From an uncultured Anaeromusa sp. (GTDB taxonomy: Bacteria > Bacillota > Negativicutes > Anaeromusales > Anaeromusaceae): DNA of 50,519 nt. The position numbers and the translations under genes were made by a program. How positions within the stretch are numbered: the first letter of the stretch is position 1; each line of letters begins with the position of its first letter. This document shows positions 8,518 through 16,324 of this stretch, one piece after another. The notes beneath the pieces are model-generated. The model did no database searches. It saw only the letters and a list, made by a program, of their open reading frames with translations, and was not told where the DNA came from. Location of the stretch: NCBI RefSeq assembly GCF_963676855.1, contig NZ_OY781460.1, forward strand, positions 1,445,001-1,495,519. Reading direction: 5' to 3'.

Positions 8518-8573
8518 AGAGAAAACAGAGTCGGCAGAGGTGAAGATGTCCCTCCGTTTACTCTGTTTTCTCT
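8518..8573 (+). terminator. Long hairpin after prs, copy of a dispersed repeat
   Basis: A perfect 14-bp inverted repeat (AGAGAAAACAGAGT at 8518-8531 and its complement at 8560-8573) with further imperfect pairing inside forms a 56-nt hairpin. There is no long T-tract, so it may slow or end transcription or protect the prs mRNA 3' end. The left arm and the adjoining GGCAGAGG resemble the inverted repeat at 34483. Confidence 0.6.
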
Positions 8574-8630
8574 ATATCTTATTCAATCTCTATTTTGCGT
8601 GTGGCGGCTAGCCATGCAGGAGGCAAGAAC

Positions 8631-9458
8631 GTGGAAGGTTTATTTTGGCGCATGGAGGATTTGGCCGGTTGGTTGACTGCGCTTATCGTACTTGGCTTGG
8701 TTTTGGAGTATAAAGGCTGGGGGAAAAAGCGGTTGCGCCATGGCGGTCTCATGTTGGCAGGCCTGGCTTTCGTCGCTCTTATAGGTACGTTCGCTTGTGC
8801 TATTTTGCCGGAGGCAGACTTTTTTTATACAGTTTGCTCGCAAAAAGGAACATCCGACAAGTTAGTGGCTTTGACCTTTGATGACGGGCCGGATGCAGTC
8901 TTTACGCCGCAGGTGTTGCAAATTCTTCGGGAATATGGCGTAACAGCTACCTTTTTCCTTTTGGGGCAGAATGTAGAGCGTTATCCAGATCTTGTGGCTT
9001 GCTTGGCCATGGAGGGCCATCAACTGGGAAACCATACGTTTCGTCACTCGGACTTGCTAAAAGCCAGCCGGAAAGAGTTGGCAGAAGAGTTAGATCATAC
9101 CAATCAGGTGATTTTTGCGGCTGCCGGGGTCAAACCGACGGTCTTTCGTCCACCCCATGGTTTTCGTGACGCTGCTGTCCTGCATGCTGTCAGTCAACGG
9201 GGGATGCGTATTATTGATTGGTCAGTTATGAGCTGGGACTGGGAGCGAATTGATTCGGAAAGCATCGCTAGGCGTACGTTGGAACAGGTCAAACCGGGGG
9301 CGATTATTTTGCTGCATGACGGCGAAGGCTTGAGTAGTAAAGCAGATCGTTCACAGACCGTGGCGGCGCTGCGACGTATTATTCCAGAGCTGCAGGCGCA
9401 AGGCTATCATTTTGTGACAGTAGAAACTTTATTAGGTCGATCGGGGGAAGTACGTTGA
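8631..9458 (+). CDS. Membrane-anchored polysaccharide deacetylase (NodB domain)
   Basis: This 275-aa protein has two hydrophobic segments (about residues 9-24 and 38-60) followed by a NodB homology domain facing outward. Catalytic and metal motifs are visible: TFDDGPD, the histidine pair in NHTFRHSD, RPPHG (usually RPPYG), the DWSVMSWDW strand and LLHDG. Such enzymes remove acetyl groups from N-acetylated glycans, commonly peptidoglycan. Start GTG 8631 lies 7 bp after AGGAGG; the reading frame extends further upstream without a ribosome binding site. It overlaps pth by 4 bp. In B. subtilis this position between prs and pth holds the ribosomal protein gene ctc. The substrate cannot be told from the sequence. 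Confidence 0.9.
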   Translation: MEGLFWRMEDLAGWLTALIVLGLVLEYKGWGKKRLRHGGLMLAGLAFVALIGTFACAILPEADFFYTVCSQKGTSDKLVALTFDDGPDAVFTPQVLQILREYGVTATFFLLGQNVERYPDLVACLAMEGHQLGNHTFRHSDLLKASRKELAEELDHTNQVIFAAAGVKPTVFRPPHGFRDAAVLHAVSQRGMRIIDWSVMSWDWERIDSESIARRTLEQVKPGAIILLHDGEGLSSKADRSQTVAALRRIIPELQAQGYHFVTVETLLGRSGEVR

Positions 9459-10012
9459 AGTTAATTGTCGGCTTGGGGAACCCAGGCAGAGAATATAGCG
9501 AAACCAGGCATAACATTGGCTGGCTGGTATTGGACGAACTGGCTAAGCGTTGGGAAGGAAACTGGCGTTTGAAGGACAATGCAGAAGTGTTGGAAGCACG
9601 TTGCGATGGAGACGTGCGACTTCTTATTAAACCGCAGACGTATATGAACTTGAGCGGCGAGGCAGTAGCTCCTTTGGCGCGTTTTTATAAAGTAGCAGTG
9701 GAAGATATCATTGTAATCTATGATGATATGGATTTGCCTACAGGCAAGCTGCGTCTGCGTATGAAGGGCGGCAGCGGCGGGCATCGTGGGATTGAATCGC
9801 TCCTTTACCATTTGGGGCAGGATGCGTTCAATCGGGTTCGGCTGGGAATTGGTCGTCCTCCGGCTGGTTGGGCGGTGCCAGACTATGTATTAAGCCGCTT
9901 TCACCAAGAGGAACAAGAAGACTTGAACGCTGCCTTGGAAAAAGCGGCGGATGCCGTAGAAGGAATTTTGAAGTTGGGCATGTCGAACGCGATGAATCGA
10001 TTTAATCGTTAA
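9455..10012 (+). CDS. pth: Peptidyl-tRNA hydrolase
   Basis: Pth frees tRNA from peptidyl-tRNA that has dropped off the ribosome. The 185-aa protein begins VGLGNPGREY, has the catalytic His in TRHNIGW (about residue 20), the Asn of YMNLSG, the Asp of IYDDMDLP and the GSGGHRGI motif. Translation starts at a TTG overlapping the deacetylase stop codon. The gene is followed at once by a terminator shared with the convergent gene. Confidence 0.97.
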   Translation: MKLIVGLGNPGREYSETRHNIGWLVLDELAKRWEGNWRLKDNAEVLEARCDGDVRLLIKPQTYMNLSGEAVAPLARFYKVAVEDIIVIYDDMDLPTGKLRLRMKGGSGGHRGIESLLYHLGQDAFNRVRLGIGRPPAGWAVPDYVLSRFHQEEQEDLNAALEKAADAVEGILKLGMSNAMNRFNR

Positions 10013-10037
10013 AAGCTGGGATTATCCCAGCTTTTTT
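10011..10037. terminator. Terminator between convergent pth and hypothetical gene
   Basis: AAAAGCTGGGAT and its complement form an almost loopless hairpin followed by seven T residues for the + strand; A residues on the other side give it T-rich flanks on the - strand as well. Its right half is inside the last codons of the - strand gene. Confidence 0.88.
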
Positions 10038-10357
10038 TCATAGGCTTCACCAGCAGCGGTAACTTGCGCTTGAGATAAATCCACGTTGGTAGGGTACGGA
10101 TCATCTTCCTGGTATGTGTAGACAACACCTTTTAGATACCCTTGCTTTTCTAAATACTTTAAGGCCATGGAGAAGATGCGCGGGTCAAAGCCTAGGGCAG
10201 CAGCATTGATGGCTTTGAAATTTTGCTGAGTTTGCTGTGCTTGGCAAAGACGAATTAAAATAAGATCATGGGGGCCGGTGAGGGAAACATTTTCCCAAGG
10301 GCCGTCTTGGTTTTCAAGATGAGTTTGTGTAAGCTTTAAAAGTAAATCCGAACGCAT
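10022..10357 (-). CDS. Hypothetical protein, possible winged-helix fold
   Basis: The 111-residue protein has no family I can name. A well-spaced GAGGAGG stands before the ATG at 10357, which supports expression. The middle part (PRIFSMALKYLEKQGYLKG) reads like a helix-turn-helix recognition segment followed by a beta-wing with VVYTYQEDDPYP, and it ends with a short helix (AQVTAAGEAYEKKLG), an arrangement resembling small YjcQ-like winged-helix proteins. It is divergent from the DJ-1/PfpI gene, so a local regulatory role is possible but unproven. Its last codons overlap the terminator hairpin. Confidence 0.7.
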   Translation of the reverse strand: MRSDLLLKLTQTHLENQDGPWENVSLTGPHDLILIRLCQAQQTQQNFKAINAAALGFDPRIFSMALKYLEKQGYLKGVVYTYQEDDPYPTNVDLSQAQVTAAGEAYEKKLG

Positions 10358-10511
10358 GCTAGGACCTCCTCAGTTATTCATATAAATGTTTTGTAAAGAA
10401 ATAGGCTTATCTTGCAATGCTGCAGGAGATAACTGCACAAGAGCGAATCAAATGAAAAGACAGAAAAAACTGTCTAACTCTAATTGCATAACCTGAAGGA
10501 GGGCATGGGCT

Positions 10512-11078
10512 GTGAAAAAAATTTTACTCTTGGCGGGAGATTGTGCGGAAGATTACGAAGTAAAGGTTCCGCAGCAAGCATTGCAAATGTTGGGGTACGA
10601 AGTGGTTGTTGTTGCTCCTAATAAAAAGGTTGGCGAAACGCTGCAATTGGTTGTACATGATTTTATCGGACTGGATACATACGTGGAACTGACTGGTCAC
10701 CGTATTCCAGTTGATGCAGCGTTGGAAAGCGTAAAAGCTGCTGATTTTGTAGGTCTGGTGGTACCTGGTGGTCGTGCTCCTGAGTATGTGCGCATGTATC
10801 CTCAGGCCATTGCCATAGTGAAAGAGTTTTTTGCGCAAGGCAAACCGGTGGCTGCTGTTTGTCATGGACCGCAGCTTTTGGCTGCTTGTGAAGTTCTGAA
10901 AGGTAAAAAAGTAACTTCTTATCCGGCTTGCGCCGCCGAGTGCCGTTTGGCTGGCGCTTCTTGGGAAGACGCTCCGGTTGTGACCGACGGACAGTTGGTT
11001 ACCGCCCAAGCGTGGCCTAATCATCCGGAATGGTTGCGCTCTTTCGTAGAACTTTTGGGCGCTAAAATTAGCATTTAA
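10512..11078 (+). CDS. DJ-1/PfpI family protein
   Basis: The 188-aa protein belongs to the DJ-1/PfpI superfamily of class-I glutamine amidotransferase-like proteins, which includes deglycases, amidases and stress chaperones. The nucleophile elbow AAVCHGPQLL (Cys near residue 118, followed by His) is intact, and Glu in the N-terminal AEDYEV strand fits the assisting acid of the family. GTG 10512 has AAGGAGGG eight bases upstream. It is transcribed alone, with terminators on both sides. It sits next to a universal stress protein, so a stress function is plausible; the exact reaction is not known. Confidence 0.9.
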   Translation: MKKILLLAGDCAEDYEVKVPQQALQMLGYEVVVVAPNKKVGETLQLVVHDFIGLDTYVELTGHRIPVDAALESVKAADFVGLVVPGGRAPEYVRMYPQAIAIVKEFFAQGKPVAAVCHGPQLLAACEVLKGKKVTSYPACAAECRLAGASWEDAPVVTDGQLVTAQAWPNHPEWLRSFVELLGAKISI

Positions 11079-11095
11079 TAGTAGTACTTACTCAG

Positions 11096-11130
11096 CAGGC
11101 CGTCGGCATTTGCCGGCGGCCTGTTTTTTT
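11096..11130 (+). terminator. Terminator after the DJ-1/PfpI gene
   Basis: A 13-bp GC-rich stem (CAGGCCGTCGGCA with one wobble) closes a two-base turn and is followed by seven T residues. Confidence 0.93.
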
Positions 11131-11193
11131 ATCTGTACCTTTTTCGTTTTTCTTCTTACAAGGGGGCCGATGGTTTCCGGTGGCTCACTAAAA

Positions 11194-11622
11194 CTATTTT
11201 ACGATAAGCACCGGGATAGGCGAATAGGTCACAAGCTTGTGGGCCACGCTGCCAAGCAGCAGGCCTTCAAAGCCGCCGGCACCGCGGGTGCCGCTGATCA
11301 AAAATGCGAAACTGCCCTCGGTGGCATGTTCAATCAAGGTATCGACAATATGTCCTTCCAAAAGTGCAGTTGCGGCGGTTTGGCCCCGTTCTTGGCAGTG
11401 GGCGGCTGCGCGCTCCAACATGGTCTGACCGTTTTTACGGTTTACCTCCATTAAAGCATACGTATCGGTTGGGAAATCTGCGAATAGGCTGGGGAATGGC
11501 GGAATTACCGTGACGATTTCCAATTCGTACAGCAACTGTGCATTGAGGTCCAGTGCCCAATCTAACGCTCGCTGGCTGTGTTCAGAACCGTCATAAGCCA
11601 GCATTAATTTTTTGTTTGCCAT
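11194..11622 (-). CDS. Universal stress protein (UspA family)
   Basis: The 142-residue protein is a single Usp domain, a cytoplasmic alpha/beta fold often binding ATP. The N-terminal LMLAYDGSEHSQRAL strand-helix and the C-terminal ISGTRGAGGFEGLLLGSVAHKL match the nucleotide-binding G-2x-G-9x-G(S/T) pattern of ATP-binding members. The start at 11622 is preceded by CGAGGTGG at proper spacing; a longer frame to 11643 has no such site. It is divergent from the radical SAM gene. Confidence 0.92.
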   Translation of the reverse strand: MANKKLMLAYDGSEHSQRALDWALDLNAQLLYELEIVTVIPPFPSLFADFPTDTYALMEVNRKNGQTMLERAAAHCQERGQTAATALLEGHIVDTLIEHATEGSFAFLISGTRGAGGFEGLLLGSVAHKLVTYSPIPVLIVK

Positions 11623-11755
11623 GTGTATCCACCTCGCATTCAAATTTTCTTGCTTTATTTAATTGTAACGAATGCTGTGAAAAAAGAAAAGGGAAAAGAC
11701 GCAATAATCGGGCAGTAATTATACATGGCAATTTCATGCTGCGAAGAGTGGAACA

Positions 11756-11764
11756 TGATATAAT
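11756..11764 (+). promoter_or_regulatory. Extended -10 promoter of the radical SAM gene
   Basis: TGATATAAT is a perfect extended -10 element (TGN plus TATAAT), 33 bp upstream of the gene. The -35 region is poor, as expected for this promoter class. Confidence 0.65.
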
Positions 11765-11796
11765 GGCTGCAGAACCAGATAAAGGAGAGCGAAAGC

Positions 11797-13047
11797 ATGC
11801 TTACAGTAGTATATGCCGCTCCGGATGGAGAGATTTTTGATGCACCAGGGCAGGCGGCGGTAGCTCGGCATGGCGAGCGGCAGCGTTTGCTGAGAGATGA
11901 CGAAGTCATGCCACTGCCGGAAGGCGCGGAATTATGTTTGTTGCCGGGACGACGGGCGGTTACAATGAATGATGCTGGGCAAGTGGAGCGATTGGGACCG
12001 GGATTGTTAGCGGTAGCTGCCATTTTGCCGATGGGATATACGCGCACGCTTGTGCCGGCCTTTGAACGGGAAGAGAACGCACCGCTATTACCGCTTTTTG
12101 GCTATGCGGCGGTAGCACTAAAGGGAGACGAAATGGTCGTGGCGGCGGTGCCGGGAGATGATAATGAGAAATGGCATCCCTACCGATACAATACCAAAGA
12201 CTTACGGAAAAAAGTGAAGGCGGTTACCACAGCGCTGCCGAAAAATCGCATTGTGAAACAATTAGGAGATTGCTCGCTGAAATGGCATTGCTGTACAGCG
12301 CAAAATCTTTTCTATCGGCGTTGGGAAGCGGGAGTTCCCACGTCTCCAACGTGTAATGCGCAGTGTTTAGGATGTATTTCCTTGCAGCCGGCAGAGTGCT
12401 GTCCTTCGCCGCAAAGCCGTATTGCTTTTGCGCCGACAGCCGAGGAAATTGCGCAGGTGGGGTTATATCATTTAGAGACGGCGCCGGAAGGTATTATTAG
12501 TTTTGGGCAAGGTTGTGAAGGCGAACCGGCCTTGGCATACGAGCGCATTGTGCCAGCAATGAGGCAGATTCGCGCTCAATGCAATAAGGGGCAAATCAAT
12601 ATTAATACCAATGCCGGCTGCACTAAGGGGATTAAAGCCATTGTCGACGCGGGTCTCGACAGCATGCGCGTCAGTATTATCAGTGCCCGTGAAGCAGTCT
12701 ATCAGGCTTATTATCGGGCGGAAAACTACACACTGCAGGATGTAGAGGAGTCTATCTGTTATGCTAAAGGAAAAGGGGTTTATGTGTCGTTGAATATGCT
12801 CTTTTTTCCTGGACTTAACGACCGGCAAGAAGAAGTAGAGGCTTGGGAAGATTTTTTAGAACGAACCGGCGTAGATATGATCCAACTGCGCAATCTTAAT
12901 ATTGATCCGGACTGGTTGTTAGAGACGATGCCGCCGCAAGAAGCGGAGCCGATTGGCGTGCCTGCGTTTTTAGGGCAGGTGGCAAAACGGTTTCCTGGCT
13001 TGGTGCTGGGCAGTTTCAGTCACTTTGTGAAGAGCGAAAGTGATTGA
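11797..13047 (+). CDS. Radical SAM protein with an extra N-terminal domain
   Basis: The 416-aa protein carries a 4Fe-4S radical SAM motif CX3CX2C (Cys186, Cys190, Cys193) that starts only after residue 180, so it has a large N-terminal domain of unknown type. Additional cysteines cluster around the motif (Cys159, Cys165, Cys166, Cys201, Cys202) and may ligate another cluster. Later segments fit a radical SAM barrel: GQGCEGEPAL after strand 2, NINTNAG, SMRVSIISA and LNMLFFPGLNDRQEE. AAAGGAGAGC precedes the ATG. It is a single-gene unit with its own promoter. The reaction is unknown; the neighbourhood offers no substrate gene. Confidence 0.85.
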   Translation: MLTVVYAAPDGEIFDAPGQAAVARHGERQRLLRDDEVMPLPEGAELCLLPGRRAVTMNDAGQVERLGPGLLAVAAILPMGYTRTLVPAFEREENAPLLPLFGYAAVALKGDEMVVAAVPGDDNEKWHPYRYNTKDLRKKVKAVTTALPKNRIVKQLGDCSLKWHCCTAQNLFYRRWEAGVPTSPTCNAQCLGCISLQPAECCPSPQSRIAFAPTAEEIAQVGLYHLETAPEGIISFGQGCEGEPALAYERIVPAMRQIRAQCNKGQININTNAGCTKGIKAIVDAGLDSMRVSIISAREAVYQAYYRAENYTLQDVEESICYAKGKGVYVSLNMLFFPGLNDRQEEVEAWEDFLERTGVDMIQLRNLNIDPDWLLETMPPQEAEPIGVPAFLGQVAKRFPGLVLGSFSHFVKSESD

Positions 13048-13085
13048 CATGGAAAAATAGAGGGAAGGATCTTGCGGTGTCTCTA

Positions 13086-13114
13086 TTGACTATGCTATAC
13101 TAATTGGGTACAAT
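13086..13114 (+). promoter_or_regulatory. sigma-A promoter of the rpmE-upp operon
   Basis: TTGACT (13086-13091) and TACAAT (13109-13114) have a 17-bp spacer, about 60 bp before rpmE. Confidence 0.8.
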
Positions 13115-13172
13115 CAGCTGATTTTGTTTGGCGATGACTCAATCCCTAGGGTAAAGAGAGGTGTATGCTTCG

Positions 13173-13370
13173 ATGAAAGAACAAATTCATCCGGATTACC
13201 AGGAAGTGAAAGTGACCTGCGGTTGCGGGAATACCTTCATGACCGGCTCGGTGAAAAAAGAATTGCGTGTGGACGTTTGCTCCAACTGCCATCCCTTTTA
13301 CACCGGTCAGCAGCGTAATATTACGGCTGGCGGTCGGATCGAAAAATTCAACAAGCGTTACGGAAAGTAA
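13173..13370 (+). CDS. rpmE: 50S ribosomal protein L31, zinc-binding type
   Basis: This is the 65-aa L31 of the large ribosomal subunit. It begins [11 protein letters not shown] and keeps the zinc ligands: the CGCG pair and the CSNC motif, followed by HPFYTG and the basic C-terminus. So it is the C+ (zinc) paralogue rather than the zinc-free one. The ATG at 13173 follows AGAGAGG; an upstream in-frame GTG at 13161 overlaps that site. It leads a long operon. Confidence 0.96.
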   Translation: MKEQIHPDYQEVKVTCGCGNTFMTGSVKKELRVDVCSNCHPFYTGQQRNITAGGRIEKFNKRYGK

Positions 13371-13382
13371 TAGGACGCAATT

Positions 13383-13412
13383 CTGTAGCAGAGCAGCGAT
13401 GCTCTGCTACAG
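13383..13412 (+). terminator. Perfect hairpin with GCGA loop between rpmE and the next gene
   Basis: A perfect 13-bp stem (CTGTAGCAGAGCA) closes a GNRA-type GCGA tetraloop. Only TTATAATT follows, not a T-run, so it is more likely a partial terminator, an mRNA stabiliser or a processing site that raises L31 expression over downstream genes than a full stop. Confidence 0.6.
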
Positions 13413-13447
13413 TTATAATTACGCCTATTTGCATAAAGGAGATTCCT

Positions 13448-14344
13448 ATGAGTAAGAAGCCGACAATTGGTGGTCAGGCTGTCATTGAGGGCGTGATGAT
13501 GCGCGGCCCGAGGTACCTGGCTACGGCGGTCCGTCGGCCTGATGGCGGGATTGAATTAAAAAAAGAACTCTTTTCTTCTATTAATGAGCGGTATCCGCTT
13601 TTAAAGCTGCCTTTTGTACGAGGGACGGTAGCTTTGTTAGAATCCTTGGTTTATGGGTTGCAGGCGCTGTCGTTTTCGGCGCAAGCTGCCGGTGAAGAAG
13701 AAGAACAACTGAGCACTAAAGAACTAGTGATGACAATGATGGTTTCCTTTGTACTGGCCATTGGCTTATTTGTAGTGCTGCCAACCTTTGCTGCTAAATA
13801 CATTCACGAAGCCGTGACCGATCCGGTTTTGCTTAATTTGCTGGAAGGTGCGTTGCGTTTGATTTTGTTTTTCGGATACGTAGCGGCTATTTCTTCGATG
13901 AAAGACATCCAGCGGGTGTTTCAGTACCACGGTGCAGAGCATAAGACGATTTACGCTTACGAAGCAGGCGAGGAATTGACCGTGGAGAATGTACGGCGTC
14001 ATAGCACGCTGCACCCGCGATGCGGGACGAATTTTCTCTTGATCGTTATGGTGGTCAGTATTCTGCTTTTTGCTTTCTTAGGCTGGCCTGATTTATGGCT
14101 GCGCATTACTTCGCGAATTGTGCTGCTGCCGGTGGTAGCTGGAATTGCTTATGAAATCATTCGCTATGCCGGACGCCACGTGGGCGAGCAAGCGCTGGTA
14201 AGCGCCATTGTGCTGCCGGGTATGTGGCTGCAAAAGCTGACTACTCGTCAGCCGGACGACTCGCAGATTGAAGTGGCCATTGCGGCGCTGCAAGCGGTCC
14301 TGCCGGAAGAAGAAGAGGCAGTGAAAGAAATAGCTGCAAATTGA
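13448..14344 (+). CDS. DUF1385 membrane protein (YqhQ-like)
   Basis: The 298-aa protein belongs to DUF1385, a family of inner-membrane proteins common in Firmicutes with no settled function. The family N-terminus IGGQAVIEGVMMRGP is present, as is the central YHGAEHKTIYAYE motif and the HPRCGTNFLL motif, separated by several hydrophobic segments (roughly residues 93-118, 130-150, 195-220 and 225-245). The tail is acidic. AAAGGAGA precedes the ATG. Its place between rpmE and prfA is usual in this phylum. Confidence 0.92.
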   Translation: MSKKPTIGGQAVIEGVMMRGPRYLATAVRRPDGGIELKKELFSSINERYPLLKLPFVRGTVALLESLVYGLQALSFSAQAAGEEEEQLSTKELVMTMMVSFVLAIGLFVVLPTFAAKYIHEAVTDPVLLNLLEGALRLILFFGYVAAISSMKDIQRVFQYHGAEHKTIYAYEAGEELTVENVRRHSTLHPRCGTNFLLIVMVVSILLFAFLGWPDLWLRITSRIVLLPVVAGIAYEIIRYAGRHVGEQALVSAIVLPGMWLQKLTTRQPDDSQIEVAIAALQAVLPEEEEAVKEIAAN

Positions 14345-14377
14345 TAACTGTTGTATTTTTGTTGTGAGGTACTATTA

Positions 14378-15445
14378 ATGCTAGAAAAATTGCAGGCAAT
14401 TGAAGATAAATATCAAGAATTAGAAGCTATGCTCAGCGATCCCAACGTGATGGCGGACATGCAGCGTTGGCAGCAGCACACCCGGGCCCATGCCCGATTG
14501 ACTCCCCTGATTACAGCGTTTCGAACCTACAAGGGGACGCGGCAGGCTGTGTTAGAAGCGCGGGAAATTTTGGCGGAGGAAAGCGATGCAGAAATGCGGG
14601 AGCTGGCCAAGGCCGAACTGGAGGAACACCAGGGGAAGCTACCGGAGATGGAGCAGGAGCTCCGCGTACTGATGTTGCCCAAGGATCCTAATGACGAAAA
14701 GAGCGTTATTGTGGAAATTCGCGGCGGCGCCGGCGGCGATGAGGCGGCGCTCTTTGCAGGCGATTTGTTTCGCATGTATACCCGCTATGCCGAAGGCCGG
14801 GGCTGGCGAACGGAAGTCTTGGACGGAAACCCGTCCGACTTGGGCGGCTACAAGGAAATCGTTTTTGTCATTGACGGCGACGGCGCTTACAGCCGTCTGA
14901 AGTTCGAAAGCGGCGTGCATCGGGTGCAGCGTGTGCCTGTGACCGAGTCTGGCGGCCGTATTCATACTTCAACCGTGACTGTAGCCGTTTTGCCGGAAGC
15001 GGAAGAAGTAGACATCAATGTGAATCAAAACGATTTGAAAATTGACACCTATTGCGCCAGCGGCGCCGGCGGCCAGCACGTTAACAAGACGGAGTCAGCC
15101 ATTCGGATTACTCATTTGCCCACGGGAGTAGTGGTTACCTGCCAGGACGAAAAGTCTCAGCTGAAAAATAAAGAGAAGGCCATGCGGGTGCTGCGCGCTA
15201 AGCTGCTGGAAAAAGCGCAAGCAGAGCAGCATGCGGCGGTGGCGGCAGACCGGAAAAGCCAGGTTGGCACAGGCGATCGCAGCGAGCGCATTCGGACGTA
15301 TAATTTTCCCCAAGGGCGAGTGACCGATCATCGCATCGGTCTGACGTTGCATAAGCTGGATTTTGTGCTCAACGGCGAGCTGGAAGAATTGATTGAAGCG
15401 CTGATTGCGACAGAGCAGAGCGAGAAATTGAAACAAATGGAGTGA
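14378..15445 (+). CDS. prfA: Peptide chain release factor 1
   Basis: RF1 recognises UAA and UAG and hydrolyses peptidyl-tRNA. The 355-aa protein carries the RF1-type anticodon tripeptide in VPVTE (PxT rather than the SPF of RF2) and the GGQ motif in [13 protein letters not shown], which is the substrate of the PrmC methylase encoded next. The ATG at 14378 follows GTGAGGT. It overlaps or abuts prmC. Confidence 0.97.
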   Translation: MLEKLQAIEDKYQELEAMLSDPNVMADMQRWQQHTRAHARLTPLITAFRTYKGTRQAVLEAREILAEESDAEMRELAKAELEEHQGKLPEMEQELRVLMLPKDPNDEKSVIVEIRGGAGGDEAALFAGDLFRMYTRYAEGRGWRTEVLDGNPSDLGGYKEIVFVIDGDGAYSRLKFESGVHRVQRVPVTESGGRIHTSTVTVAVLPEAEEVDINVNQNDLKIDTYCASGAGGQHVNKTESAIRITHLPTGVVVTCQDEKSQLKNKEKAMRVLRAKLLEKAQAEQHAAVAADRKSQVGTGDRSERIRTYNFPQGRVTDHRIGLTLHKLDFVLNGELEELIEALIATEQSEKLKQME

Positions 15446-15447
15446 GA

Positions 15448-16317
15448 ATGGACGTGGACAAGGATCGCTGGACTATCGGCCGCGTTCTGTCCTGGACCAA
15501 GCAGTACTTTGCGGACAAAGGCGTCGAACAGGCGCGTCTGGATGCGGAAGTACTGCTTTCCCATGTCCTCGGCATGGACCGGTTACACTTATATGTGCGT
15601 TTTGATCAGCCTTTGCTGCCGGAGGAACTGGCTGCTTTTCGGGCTATGGTGCTGCGCAGGGCGGCACGAGAGCCTGTGGCGTACATTTTGGGCTGTAAGG
15701 AATTCATGGGCTTGGAATTTTTTGTTTCCTCCGATGTGTTGGTGCCGCGGCCGGATACGGAGCTATTGATAGAAGCTTGTGAAAAGCGACTGCAGGACGT
15801 TTCAAAGGCGCGTATTTTGGAGATTGGTCCTGGAAGCGGCGCAGTGGTGATCAGCCTGTTGAAGCGGCAACCGCAGTGGCAGGCCGCAGCGGTGGAGTTA
15901 TCGCCGCGAGCTGCGCAAATGGTGCGAAAAAACGCCAAACGCCACGAAATAGAAGCAAGACTGCAACTGTATGAGGGCGATTTGTTTGCGCCTGTGGCGG
16001 GAGAGTATTTTGACGCCATTATCTCTAATCCGCCGTATATTCCCGAAGCGGACCTTGATGGGTTGCAGCCGGAAGTGCACTGTGAGCCGCGTATGGCGCT
16101 GGCTGGCGGTGAGGACGGCCTGGATTTTTATCGGCGGCTGGTACGGGAAGGCGGCGCCTATGTGTGTGCGGGTGGCTGGCTGCTGCTGGAAGTCGGCAGC
16201 GGACAAGCAAAAGAAGTAGCGCAATTGGGGGCGCAGTCTGGTTGGCAGGTGGAGGCTATTTTGCCGGACTATGCCGGGATTGAGCGAGTTGTGGCTTTGC
16301 GCAAGCAAGGGAGCTGA
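15448..16317 (+). CDS. prmC: Release factor glutamine methyltransferase
   Basis: PrmC methylates the Gln of the GGQ motif of release factors, using SAM. The 289-aa protein has an N-terminal helical domain, the segment VPRPDTELL, the SAM loop EIGPGSGAVVISL and the catalytic NPPYIP motif. The ATG at 15448 lies just after GGAGTGAG formed by the end of prfA. In B. subtilis spoIIR follows prmC; here ywlC follows after only 7 bp. Confidence 0.96.
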   Translation: MDVDKDRWTIGRVLSWTKQYFADKGVEQARLDAEVLLSHVLGMDRLHLYVRFDQPLLPEELAAFRAMVLRRAAREPVAYILGCKEFMGLEFFVSSDVLVPRPDTELLIEACEKRLQDVSKARILEIGPGSGAVVISLLKRQPQWQAAAVELSPRAAQMVRKNAKRHEIEARLQLYEGDLFAPVAGEYFDAIISNPPYIPEADLDGLQPEVHCEPRMALAGGEDGLDFYRRLVREGGAYVCAGGWLLLEVGSGQAKEVAQLGAQSGWQVEAILPDYAGIERVVALRKQGS

Positions 16318-16324
16318 GTAGATA

